Shown one piece after another: positions 6,520-13,143 of a stretch of 13,208 nt of DNA. Source of the stretch: H2-BAC3 sp045863035 (lineage in GTDB: Bacteria; Bacteroidota; Ignavibacteria; Ignavibacteriales; Ignavibacteriaceae); the NCBI GenBank assembly GCA_045863035.1, contig BTUV01000083.1, forward strand, positions 1 through 13,208, written 5' to 3'. The translations under genes and the position numbers were made by a program. Position 1 is the stretch's first letter. Each line of letters opens with the position of its first letter. Under the pieces are notes generated by a model. It was not told where the DNA came from and searched no databases. It saw nothing but the letters and a program-made list of their open reading frames with translations.

Positions 6520-7185
6520 TCATACTTCAGATGTAATCATCATGAGAACGTTGTTGCCGATTGACTTGCGCATTTGATGATATTCGTCCGGTTTAATTTC
6601 CAGCACTGCATCGGTGTCAAAATGATTACTAGGGAAGCCGGATTCAATTCTGTTATTCGTTGTTTCGTCCCATTTATAATCTTTGTGCAGTTCAGGATTA
6701 ATAATCGAATTTCGGTCAAGAAGTGAATTATAAATCCAATATTCCTCAATAAATCGGATAAGAACATCCTCCGGCACCCCGTGAGCATCTGGCTTTTCGG
6801 GAGTAACTTTTTGAGATTGAATGTGTTTCTCAAGTTCTCTTGGAGTGAATGTAATGAAAATAATGCGATAATTGTATTCCCTGGCAGCGTCTGTATATGG
6901 TTTTGTCTGCCAGGGTGCAAGGTTAATATTATCACAAATGACAACCTGGGTTCCGGTTTTGAGGCTTTGTAAAAAATTATTAAAATTTTCAAAATGAAAG
7001 CCATGGAGCAAATCATTCATAAAATGATAATGACCATCTGTCGTCATAAAGAATTCATCAGTCGAATGAAGCGCAACTGAGATGTCATTCTCTCTGAGAT
7101 GCTTAACAATAGTATTTGATATAGTGGTTTTTCCGGAACCTGGTACAGCCCTGTTAATAATTACTGAATTAATAATTTTTTTCAC
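6520..7185 (-). CDS. P-loop kinase, NEDD4-binding-protein-2-like / polynucleotide-kinase type (221 aa)
   Basis: This is a P-loop phosphotransferase resembling NEDD4-binding protein 2-like and T4 polynucleotide kinase-type proteins, which phosphorylate nucleic acid ends or small molecules with ATP. The Walker A is AVPGSGKTT (13-21), with Ala in place of the first Gly. The family features STDEFF (41-46), the Walker-B-like VVICDNIN (81-88) and PWQTKPY (91-97) are all present. The lid region lies at about 115-135 (TPRELEKHIQSQ). The gene starts with GTG at 7185; an in-frame stop immediately upstream excludes a longer form, and a 12-bp palindrome covers the place where a ribosome-binding site should be. 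It runs against both flanking operons. Its substrate and its link to them are unknown; a zeta-toxin-like role is possible but less likely. Confidence 0.75.
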   Translation of the reverse strand: MKKIINSVIINRAVPGSGKTTISNTIVKHLRENDISVALHSTDEFFMTTDGHYHFMNDLLHGFHFENFNNFLQSLKTGTQVVICDNINLAPWQTKPYTDAAREYNYRIIFITFTPRELEKHIQSQKVTPEKPDAHGVPEDVLIRFIEEYWIYNSLLDRNSIINPELHKDYKWDETTNNRIESGFPSNHFDTDAVLEIKPDEYHQMRKSIGNNVLMMITSEV

Positions 7186-7883
7186 CGTAAGATCTTACAT
7201 TCTGTTTTAACAAAAATATCCAGATTTCCTGAGCCGGGCAAGGGAAACCGGTTGAAATAATAATTCTTGCACAGAGTACAACAATTATTAAGCGAAGGAA
7301 AAACTTATTCAGTAAACAGTAGGAACATTATTTTGATTAGAATTGCGGTCAGGAAGCATATTCACTCTCCATTTATCCAATCAGGACGTACTGATTTTAC
7401 CCCGGTACTGCAATAGTTCTGTATCTGCTGTTACAAACATCCTAACCACAGTCAGTAGCTGCATTTTTCCTATCCACCTTAAAAAGTGAATTATTTAGGC
7501 CGGAATCATTTGCGTAATCAATAGTTTTTATTAATTAATAACCTGGTATTTAGGTGACAATTTGATTAATGAAATAACCTTTTCTGCTGGCCTCTCTACT
7601 GACAAATATACCCGCGTATCATATGTTCGGCATTTATTTCAAATAGAAATATTAATATCTGCACCCGGGATGAACTTTACAATGACTCTTTTTTAATTGT
7701 CCGGGTTTAGCTTAATTTGTATGGGCAGATAGTGGGGGTGATTCGCAAACAGAAAAACATGTAAACCCTTAGGGGTGAAAGAATGATTTTGTAACTCATC
7801 TGGGATGAATTGGAAAATGTCCTGCCATTGCTAAATTCGGTTGGCAAACTGCCTTACGGGGAGGGCTGAAGAAACCGGACGGG
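7186..7883. other. about 700 bp without a recognisable gene
   Basis: Neither strand carries a frame with coding character or family resemblance. The sequence is AT-rich with frequent stops. It holds an AT-rich inverted repeat (TAATAATT at 7258-7265 against AATTATTA at 7283-7290) and the promoter region of the P-loop kinase gene at the left end. No tRNA or known riboswitch fold is evident. It may be a decayed gene, or the 3' region of the micropeptide transcript from the right. Confidence 0.5.
7187..7198. promoter_or_regulatory. 12-bp perfect palindrome at the P-loop kinase start
   Basis: GTAAGATCTTAC is a perfect palindrome ending one base from the GTG start of the - strand P-loop kinase gene. 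Its position suggests an operator or an RNA hairpin masking the start. It leaves no room for a normal ribosome-binding site. Confidence 0.35.
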
Positions 7884-8077
7884 GTCTCTCAGAAGATGAT
7901 CAGCCCGACCGAATCAAGCCGGTCATCATCATCGTTGCTATCATCGGGGTCGCTGGCATTTGAAGCATTGTAGGCGTAATGGTACTGTTTCATGGTGCTG
8001 TTTTCCTGGTTCTGGTTGAATGTGTTTTCCATTGCTCTGTGTTCCTTATTGTTTGTTGTCATATTCTTTAAGAGATG
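7884..8077. repeat. 194-bp direct repeat, copy A
   Basis: The stretch recurs at 8184-8442. The first 55 bases (to 7938) are identical in the two copies at an offset of exactly 300. After the gap the visible 104 bases differ at only two positions. Sequences outside the unit do not match. The unit encloses a complete micropeptide gene on the - strand plus its translation start region. Confidence 0.9.
7889..8062 (-). CDS. Asn/Asp-rich micropeptide, copy A (57 or 47 aa)
   Basis: I do not recognise this peptide. From the ATG at 8062 it is 57 aa; from the in-frame ATG at 8032 it is 47 aa and has AAGGA 10 nt upstream, a better-spaced ribosome-binding site. The N-terminal part is Asn/Gln-rich (MENTFNQNQENSTMKQYHY). 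A middle part has NASNAS, then an acidic stretch DPDDSNDDDDRLD, and the chain ends in the hydrophobic SVGLIIF. There is no signal peptide or Cys. Conservation with copy B covers the coding part and little else, which favours a real gene. Candidate roles are a modified-peptide precursor or a small regulatory peptide; no maturation enzyme is visible in the window. Confidence 0.5.
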   Translation of the reverse strand: MTTNNKEHRAMENTFNQNQENSTMKQYHYAYNASNASDPDDSNDDDDRLDSVGLIIF

Positions 8078-8090
8078 AAGTTTCTCGGGT

Positions 8091-8100
8091 TTTCCGGAAA
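8091..8100. promoter_or_regulatory. TTTCCGGAAA palindrome upstream of micropeptide copy A
   Basis: A 10-bp palindrome begins 29 bases upstream of the first ATG (8062) of copy A. The same palindrome occurs at the same distance before copy B, although the bases between differ. It could be an operator. The motif also occurs at 3936 and, inside a gene, at 9706, so it may merely reflect base preference. Confidence 0.3.
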
Positions 8101-8188
8101 ATACTTTGTCATTATATACCATCCGGCAAAGGAAAGAGCTGGAGGGGTCGCCTTCCCTTCGGCCAGAGTGGTATCGGGAGTGTGTCTC

Positions 8189-8427
8189 TCAGAAGATGAT
8201 CAGCCCGACCGAATCAAGCCGGTCATCATCATCGTTGCNNNNNNNNNNNNNNNNNNNNNNNNNNNNNNNNNNNNNNNNNNNNNNNNNNNNNNNNNNNNNN
8301 NNNNNNNNNNNNNNNNNNNNNNNNNNNNNNNNNNNNNNGCGTAATGGTACTGTTTCATGGTGCTGTTTTCCTGGTTCTGGTTGAATGTGTTTTTCATTGC
8401 TCTGTGTTCCTTATTGTTTGTTGTCAT
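8189..8427 (-). CDS. Asn/Asp-rich micropeptide, copy B, broken by the gap
   Basis: Second copy of the micropeptide gene on the - strand. The visible N-terminal part (M-K-NTFNQNQENSTMKQYHY after the inner ATG at 8397) and the C-terminal part (NDDDDRLDSVGLIIF) match copy A, apart from one Glu-to-Lys change. About 12 codons fall in the gap. The written 100 N shift the frame, but a 35-base gap would restore it. It lies 300 bp upstream of copy A in the direction of transcription. Whether both copies, or more hidden in the gap, exist depends on the assembly. Confidence 0.45.
8239..8338. other. assembly gap (100 N)
   Basis: Exactly 100 N, the usual placeholder for a gap of unknown size. It lies inside the second repeat copy, where repeat collapse is the likely cause. 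Confidence 0.98.
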
Positions 8428-8455
8428 ATTCCTTAAGAGATGCAAAATATCAATC

Positions 8456-8465
8456 TTTCCGGAAA
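8456..8465. promoter_or_regulatory. TTTCCGGAAA palindrome upstream of micropeptide copy B
   Basis: Begins 29 bases upstream of the outer ATG of copy B (8427), the same distance as in copy A. The bases between differ from copy A, so the palindrome is preserved where its surroundings are not. Confidence 0.3.
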
Positions 8466-8644
8466 CAGTATATTCAGGTAAATATCAGTTGCAGGAATTA
8501 TCTCATGTATCAATAACAATCTTCTTTTGCAGAAATTGGATAATATTGGTATCTTTCAGCAGATTATGGAAAAGAATTAAAAAAATGGCAGGAAATTGGA
8601 TAGCGTTAAAATGATTACGGTAAACTGCTGGATTGGAGAAAAGG

Positions 8645-9031
8645 GTGTCAGAATACAATAGAACACAGTTGCATGGCCCCGGAGGGCTTTGGAACCTGCA
8701 TAAAAAACTCTGGGGTTTTGGCTCAGATGAAAAACCGTGGCACTTTGGCATAATTATCAATCAGATACAAAGCATGCTGCATGTCTTGCCATGTACCTCA
8801 ATAAAAGGATTTGGCAAACAATGTTACAAAACGAGTCTTTATGAAATTGCCCGGGAAGGCAGCTTTGACAGACAAAGCAGCTATATTCTTTTCCGTCCGC
8901 GGATGGTACAGTCCTCGGCATTGCATGACCGTAATGTTGCCTCCTTCATCGGGACCATTTATGAAACAGAACTGGAAAAACTGCAGAGAGCATACCGTAA
9001 CTATCTTGAATATCACAGGCCAAAGCAATGA
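8645..9031 (+). CDS. small protein with PemK/MazF-like pattern (128 aa)
   Basis: The order of hydrophobic strands resembles the SH3-like barrel of PemK/MazF endoribonucleases. PWHFGIIIN stands where that family has RPvlvis, then HVLPCTS where it has vvPiTs, then SSYILFRPRMV in the place of its central strand, and a closing GTIYETELEKLQRA helix like its last one. No exact family match is claimed. The alternative is an unrelated small barrel. The GTG at 8645 is preferred because GGAGA lies 4 nt upstream; a TTG at 8633 is possible. It opens the second operon: its TGA overlaps the next ATG by 4 nt, which suggests translational coupling. If it is a ribonuclease, the next gene products may restrain or control it. 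Confidence 0.5.
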   Translation: MSEYNRTQLHGPGGLWNLHKKLWGFGSDEKPWHFGIIINQIQSMLHVLPCTSIKGFGKQCYKTSLYEIAREGSFDRQSSYILFRPRMVQSSALHDRNVASFIGTIYETELEKLQRAYRNYLEYHRPKQ

Positions 9032-10032
9032 CAAAGTTTATATCTGCAGTAAAAAAAGCTCTTGAATCATCTACATTCAATGATGTTATTATATTTGATT
9101 TTATTGACAGGCAACTTAAAAATTACGAAAAATTTAGCAGGATAGGACTCCGGGAGGAAATTGTCCGGAGAAGATTCACTGAAATAGAGGATCAGTTTTT
9201 CACAGCAAAAATGCTGGATGGCGGCGGGTTTAAGCACCTGGCTTTAAGGTGTAATGATGATGAGGAGGCTGCAAAAACAGTGCAATTCCTCATCAGACAG
9301 TTCAATGATGATTTGTTCTTCAGGGATAATCCTCATCTGGTAATTCTCAAAAAGGACATTAAAGATATTCTTCGTTCCGGCATAAAGGGTATAGAGTATC
9401 CTCAACTCTCTAAAATCGTTGTGGTCGCATCAGAATTTTTGCCTGATGATCTTGATACCCTGATAGCAAATGCACATTGGATCGATAAAAAAAACAGACT
9501 TGAAGAAATTATCCATGCTCTTAAAGTGCTTCTCATCCCCGGTAAAGTCATACGGTTTCAGGACCTGATAAGGGAAGTCATAAAAATGACCGGGTCGTTT
9601 GAAAATAAAGTTGAGTTCGCCGGTTCGCAGACTGATGCTGATTCTGCGCAGGATACCGGAGTTGCTTCGAAACTTGAAACTGGTTCTTGGAAAAATATTC
9701 ATGACTTTCCGGAAATTCAGACAGATTCTTCCTCTGTAGAGGCAGATGCAGAGATGCATGCAAGGCAGTTTGTTCAGAGTCTGACACCAAAAGAACGCTT
9801 GCTCCTTTCTGCAGGTCTGCTTCAGGAACTCCCTGATGATTCAGACCCGACATTTAACGAAATGATTGAAAGGCTTGAAAAAATAACACAGCGCAAGAGC
9901 AGTGTTCTTTACGACTACAGAAAGAAATTAATGATGAAAAAAGCAGAGTATATAAAACGGGAATCGTTATCGGAGGAGGAACAAAAAATGTTTTACCAGA
10001 AGATAATCAGTTTACTTAAGGGGAAAGGGTAA
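9028..10032 (+). CDS. protein with sigma-70 region-4-like C-terminus (334 aa)
   Basis: The C-terminal part (about 248-308) reads like sigma-70 region 4. SLTPKERLLLSAGLL is the 'L-T-x-x-E-R' opening. It is followed by FNEMIERLEKITQRKSSVL, a helix-turn-helix-like pair, and by a basic YDYRKKLMMKK recognition-helix end. Residues 1-195 are helical and basic (REEIVRRRF, 43-50) and could correspond to a divergent region 2, but the -10-binding motif is not recognisable. Residues 196-245 are an acidic Ser/Asp-rich linker. The length is greater than usual for extracytoplasmic-function sigma factors. Its ATG overlaps the upstream stop (ATGA), and the anti-sigma-like gene follows 4 nt after the stop. The assignment is a weak homology call; another DNA-binding helical protein is possible. 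Confidence 0.5.
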   Translation: MTKFISAVKKALESSTFNDVIIFDFIDRQLKNYEKFSRIGLREEIVRRRFTEIEDQFFTAKMLDGGGFKHLALRCNDDEEAAKTVQFLIRQFNDDLFFRDNPHLVILKKDIKDILRSGIKGIEYPQLSKIVVVASEFLPDDLDTLIANAHWIDKKNRLEEIIHALKVLLIPGKVIRFQDLIREVIKMTGSFENKVEFAGSQTDADSAQDTGVASKLETGSWKNIHDFPEIQTDSSSVEADAEMHARQFVQSLTPKERLLLSAGLLQELPDDSDPTFNEMIERLEKITQRKSSVLYDYRKKLMMKKAEYIKRESLSEEEQKMFYQKIISLLKGKG

Positions 10033-10036
10033 TATA

Positions 10037-11149
10037 ATGGAGAACAATGAACTTTTTTACAAATTGCTGCCGGAAGATATGGTGGACCGTTATGAGAATG
10101 GTACGCTGAATGATGAAGAAAAATTTATCGTCGAATCACTGGCCAATAAGTATGAGAACCCTTCTTTCTATCCCTGGCTGAATTCTTTTATAAAGGGAAA
10201 AACGCAGCTGCCTCAGGTCTCACTTGAGAAAAATGCTGATGCACAGCCAATGCCGGGGGAACTGTGGGAATCAGTGCGAACCTTCGTTACACCGGATAAT
10301 TCTGTTGAACCGCTGCCGGAAGCACAGTTATTCTATATCCTTACAGCTCCTGAACAGATTGTTGCCTCAGATGATGATAATGAAAATCCCGGCGATTCGG
10401 TACTTGCTCTCCCTGTCATCCCTGATATAAAATGGAACACGCAGTGGGATTGTTGTTTCCTGGAAAATAATGACTATCTCGGTATTCCGTTCATGATTAT
10501 GACTGAATTGCCGGTTGAAGTTCCTGTCGTTTCGCTTAATCGGAAAATTACCAGTCTTTCTTCTGATGACTCAGCAAAGATTTACAACCTGCATTATAAG
10601 ACCATGAATCTTGAATATGATCAGGCACTCCTGTCGGAAACCCTCACAGGAATCTATCTCGATCCGGAAGACCAGAATGATGATCGCGCTGAATTCAGAA
10701 TGCTTTGTGCAGAACTCCTCCGCTTTTTTGATCAGGTAAGAGAGATTTGTGCAAAGGGACAGCGGGAAGAGATGCCGTCAAATATCATCCCACTGACCGG
10801 CTGGCGCAGTCAAATTGCTGCTCCGCAGGAAAATATTGCTGCTTCGGGTACTGCTTCATTCAGCCCGGATACTTCTGAACCGGTTAAATCTGAAGTACTT
10901 TGCTCCCAGGATAATTTTATTTTCAGATTGGAATTATTTTCAAACGGACAGGTTTTCATGAATTACAATACGTTTGTTGAAATGCAAAATCCCACAATTG
11001 TGACTCTGGGGGATAGATTTGTGGAATTCACTGCTAAAAAAGGTTTTCAGTTTAAACAGGTTTTAACTGATCTGCGGACTGAAGAGGTGAAGGTTAATAT
11101 CAAATGCGGAGAAGAGATATTGTTTTCGGGATTACTGAAAATTACCTGA
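10037..11149 (+). CDS. anti-sigma-like N-terminal domain plus unknown C-terminal domains (370 aa)
   Basis: The first 50 residues (LPEDMVDRYENGTLNDEEKF followed by IVESLANKYENPSFYPWL) follow the 'L-x-x-Y-x-x-G-x-L-x-x-E-E' layout of anti-sigma zinc-finger domains, but the zinc His/Cys residues are missing. A middle region (about 122-240, LALPVIPDIKWNTQWDCCFLEN onward) has strand- and helix-rich features unknown to me. The C-terminal 80 residues (289-370) are beta-rich (FIFRLELF, VTLGDRFVEF, VKVNIKCG). No membrane segment is present, so it would be cytoplasmic. A strong ribosome-binding site (GGAAAGGG) precedes the ATG, and the gap to the upstream gene is only 4 nt. Context makes a sigma/anti-sigma pairing attractive, but it is an inference. 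Confidence 0.5.
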   Translation: MENNELFYKLLPEDMVDRYENGTLNDEEKFIVESLANKYENPSFYPWLNSFIKGKTQLPQVSLEKNADAQPMPGELWESVRTFVTPDNSVEPLPEAQLFYILTAPEQIVASDDDNENPGDSVLALPVIPDIKWNTQWDCCFLENNDYLGIPFMIMTELPVEVPVVSLNRKITSLSSDDSAKIYNLHYKTMNLEYDQALLSETLTGIYLDPEDQNDDRAEFRMLCAELLRFFDQVREICAKGQREEMPSNIIPLTGWRSQIAAPQENIAASGTASFSPDTSEPVKSEVLCSQDNFIFRLELFSNGQVFMNYNTFVEMQNPTIVTLGDRFVEFTAKKGFQFKQVLTDLRTEEVKVNIKCGEEILFSGLLKIT

Positions 11150-11177
11150 ATTTTCGCAGAATGTTCTGAATGACACA

Positions 11178-12428
11178 ATGGGTATAAAAAAACTTTTTGC
11201 TGAGATTGATAAACTCAGCTCTGCGGAAAAAGACAGTGAAAGGTATTCCTGCGCACTGAATATTTCAAGAATTCTGGGTCCTGATCTGTTGCAAATGCAT
11301 TACCTGGGAGAAAATCATCTGCAGAGTATAAGATCGCATGAATTTCTGAAACCAAAAGCCGACCAGTTCCAAAGTGATTTTTCTGTAATCGGAGGAGCTG
11401 ATTTCCCTGGTACATCCCCTGACGGACCTGAGAAAGATTCTGTGTACTCCTTTGTGTGCGAAAATGCAGGCAACCGTTCATTTAGTTTTCAGGATGAGGA
11501 AAAATTAACAACTCCCACAACTGAACTTTTATTTCGCTTTCAGGCCGTTCTGCAGACGGAAATAGGAATTCGCCTGGGGGAAAGTGATGGTCATGCAAAT
11601 ACCGCCGTCCTTAACTGGGGAAAATCTTTTTATATCAGAGAACTTGGGGAAACAGAAATTGTCCCGAAATCAAGATTTGCGGACAGTACTTCTTTTCACT
11701 TTGCTGCCATTGTTTCTTTCTTCTCCCGTGCATTTGATTTACCTGTTCCGGCTTCTTACGTATTCACAGGTGACTTTGACATGAAGGGTAATACTCTTGA
11801 AGTTGGCAGTGTGAAAAGAAAGTTTGAGTGTATTAAGGAACTGCGGCCGGGGATGAAAAAGTTTTTTATTCCGGCGCTTAGAATGCTGGATAAAAAAGAC
11901 CGGGAGTTTCTTTCAGCCGAAGAAAATAAGGGTTTTATTGTTGAAATAGAGAACTGGAGAGATCTGATTGAAAAGGTATTCAGCGCAAAACTGGAGCAGC
12001 TGCTGACTGTTCTCCCTGAAAAGAAAAATAAGCTTGGGATCGAATTTGTAGATTACCTGGAGGTTGGTAAAAAAGAGATTACTTTTACACACCCGTATCT
12101 CTCCGGTGTTATAAATCGGTCTTTTACGGTCGTTCGAATGCGGTTCAGCAGAAATGTGAATCCTCCTAATTTTGATATTTTCCCGCTTGATTATCTCAAA
12201 TTTTCGGTCGAAAGCAGCAAACCGGATTTGCTTGTTATCCTTGAAGGTACGTTGCCCAACTATTATACTGCAAGGCACTTCGCTATGAGAACACAGAGAC
12301 CGGAATCAGCAGCGGTATATATCAAAACTGCGCCGGACAACTGTTATTTTGTTGATGGCGGAAGAAACAATCAGGATTTGGTTGGTTACCAGTTCCATCC
12401 TCCATGGCTGGAAGAATCAAATCCATGA
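11178..12428 (+). CDS. stand-alone Lon-like (S16) protease domain protein (416 aa)
   Basis: Residues about 150-270 match the Lon proteolytic domain. A VPK...ADSTSF segment holds the nucleophile S172 (Asp at 169). TGDFDMKG corresponds to Lon TGEITLRG, and EVGSVKRKF to IGGLKEKLL, which gives the catalytic Lys K215. The S-to-K distance is 43 residues, as in E. coli Lon (S679-K722). FFIPALRM follows, as in Lon's VLIPFEN. No Walker motifs or N-terminal LON domain are present, so the protein cannot unfold substrates itself. The GPSAG motif is STSFH, a deviation that could reduce activity. Residues 1-110 and 285-416 are unrecognised. It starts 28 nt after the anti-sigma-like gene with no clear ribosome-binding site. 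It probably cleaves a flexible or partner-delivered substrate, perhaps a product of its own operon. Confidence 0.75.
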   Translation: MGIKKLFAEIDKLSSAEKDSERYSCALNISRILGPDLLQMHYLGENHLQSIRSHEFLKPKADQFQSDFSVIGGADFPGTSPDGPEKDSVYSFVCENAGNRSFSFQDEEKLTTPTTELLFRFQAVLQTEIGIRLGESDGHANTAVLNWGKSFYIRELGETEIVPKSRFADSTSFHFAAIVSFFSRAFDLPVPASYVFTGDFDMKGNTLEVGSVKRKFECIKELRPGMKKFFIPALRMLDKKDREFLSAEENKGFIVEIENWRDLIEKVFSAKLEQLLTVLPEKKNKLGIEFVDYLEVGKKEITFTHPYLSGVINRSFTVVRMRFSRNVNPPNFDIFPLDYLKFSVESSKPDLLVILEGTLPNYYTARHFAMRTQRPESAAVYIKTAPDNCYFVDGGRNNQDLVGYQFHPPWLEESNP

Positions 12429-12537
12429 TAGGATCCTTTCTACTCACTTGCAGCAAAATCGCTTTTAGCTCTTCGCAATCATTTCTCTGCTGCCAGAGAT
12501 CCTGGTATCTTTCAATCATTTCACGACTACTTATCAC
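12322..12537 (-). pseudogene. possible gene remnant (71 aa frame)
   Basis: A - strand frame with a plausible helical N-terminal part (RYQDLWQQRNDCEELKAILL) covers the space between the Lon-like gene and the insertion sequence. It then runs antisense into the last 107 bases of the Lon-like gene. No family is recognised and no ribosome-binding site is visible. It may be the remains of a gene cut by the element's insertion, or chance. Confidence 0.2.
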
Positions 12538-12553
12538 TAAAATTAGTATTACA

Positions 12554-12570
12554 AACTCACCTTACGCAAA
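12554..12570. repeat. left terminal inverted repeat of the insertion sequence
   Basis: AACTCACCTTACGCAAA, perfectly complementary to 13127-13143. It is followed by imperfect similarity (ACGGGTAAAATG against the right end's GTAAGGCAAAAATG). Confidence 0.85.
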
Positions 12571-12594
12571 ACGGGTAAAATGATATATACTATA

Positions 12595-13077
12595 TTAGAA
12601 CCTCATGCTGTATTCATGCTTGAGATTCTTCAGCTCCAGCTGAGTTGCCATCAGTGCTTTCATGTAGAGCCGCATTTTTAGAGCTGTTTGATTTATCTTC
12701 GCAAGGCAACTGATACATTCAAATTTACAAAACGCATAAATTGCAGCAAAAATATGGTTGCTTTGTGTCCTCACCGTTTTTGTCGGAGATTTACACAACG
12801 ATACGTGTTGTTTCAATGATTTATGGTATTCTTCGCTGGGCTTCTCCTCAATGGTGTCATCAACAATCAGAACCCCATCTGGGTTTTCAACTTCAAGAAC
12901 TGTGGGTTTTACCAGTTTCCATAATAACTTTGATGTAAAGTTCTCATTCCTCAGGAATCTGGTTATTTTATCATGGCTGACTTTCCCCTCGGTGGCCTTT
13001 GATAGCCCAACAGCCGTAGTATAAGAAAAGGAAGATATCAAGTAATCAACGTATAAATCCAAAAGTTTGCGATCCAT
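12595..13077 (-). pseudogene. IS4/IS701-type DDE transposase with internal deletion (160 aa)
   Basis: The N-terminal 80 residues are the start of a DDE transposase (DLYVDYLISSF, SHDKITRFL, then GVLIVDDTIEEKP, with catalytic DD). Residues 81-160 are its end (EEYHKSLKQ, carrying the expected catalytic Glu, then NHIFAAIYAF). The second Asp region between them is missing, so roughly 200 residues have been removed in frame at about residue 80. Two GAAGA-like stretches flank the join, consistent with slippage or recombination. The ATG at 13077 has AGGGAG 7 nt upstream. The protein cannot transpose itself but keeps ends that an intact relative could recognise. Family name is by pattern, not by search. 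Confidence 0.8.
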
Positions 13078-13126
13078 CTGATAACTCCCTTTTTAGGTAC
13101 TCAAATTTATGACATTTTTGCCTTAC

Positions 13127-13143
13127 TTTGCGTAAGGTGAGTT
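13127..13143. repeat. right terminal inverted repeat of the insertion sequence
   Basis: Reverse complement of 12554-12570 without mismatch, bounding the truncated transposase gene upstream of its start. Confidence 0.85.

Larger units (their letters stand above)
8184..8442. repeat. 194-bp direct repeat, copy B, interrupted by the assembly gap
   Basis: Matches copy A on both sides of the N gap. If the copy is collinear, only 35 bases are missing where 100 N are written. The two visible differences from copy A change Glu to Lys after the inner ATG and AAAGA to AAGGA before the outer ATG. Confidence 0.85.
12554..13143. mobile_element. internally deleted insertion sequence with 17-bp terminal inverted repeats
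   Basis: AACTCACCTTACGCAAA at 12554-12570 and its exact reverse complement at 13127-13143 bound a 590-bp element holding a truncated transposase frame. I see no clear target duplication; only ACA (12551-12553 and 13145-13147) is shared near the ends. A complete element of this kind would be longer by the missing transposase middle. Confidence 0.8.

Noticed and set aside
6508..6526. Bidirectional terminator between the converging genes
   Set aside because: AGTATG and CATACT form only a 6-bp stem, lie partly in the P-loop kinase gene and have no suitable T-run.
7200..7880. tRNA or known small RNA gene
   Set aside because: No cloverleaf, T-loop GTTCGA or other recognisable RNA signature was found.
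8075..8384. + strand frames across the N gap
   Set aside because: They read antisense to the micropeptide copies and depend on the artificial length of the gap.
8611..8661. Short ATG frame before the PemK-like gene
   Set aside because: It is only 16 codons and overlaps the GTG start with its ribosome-binding site.
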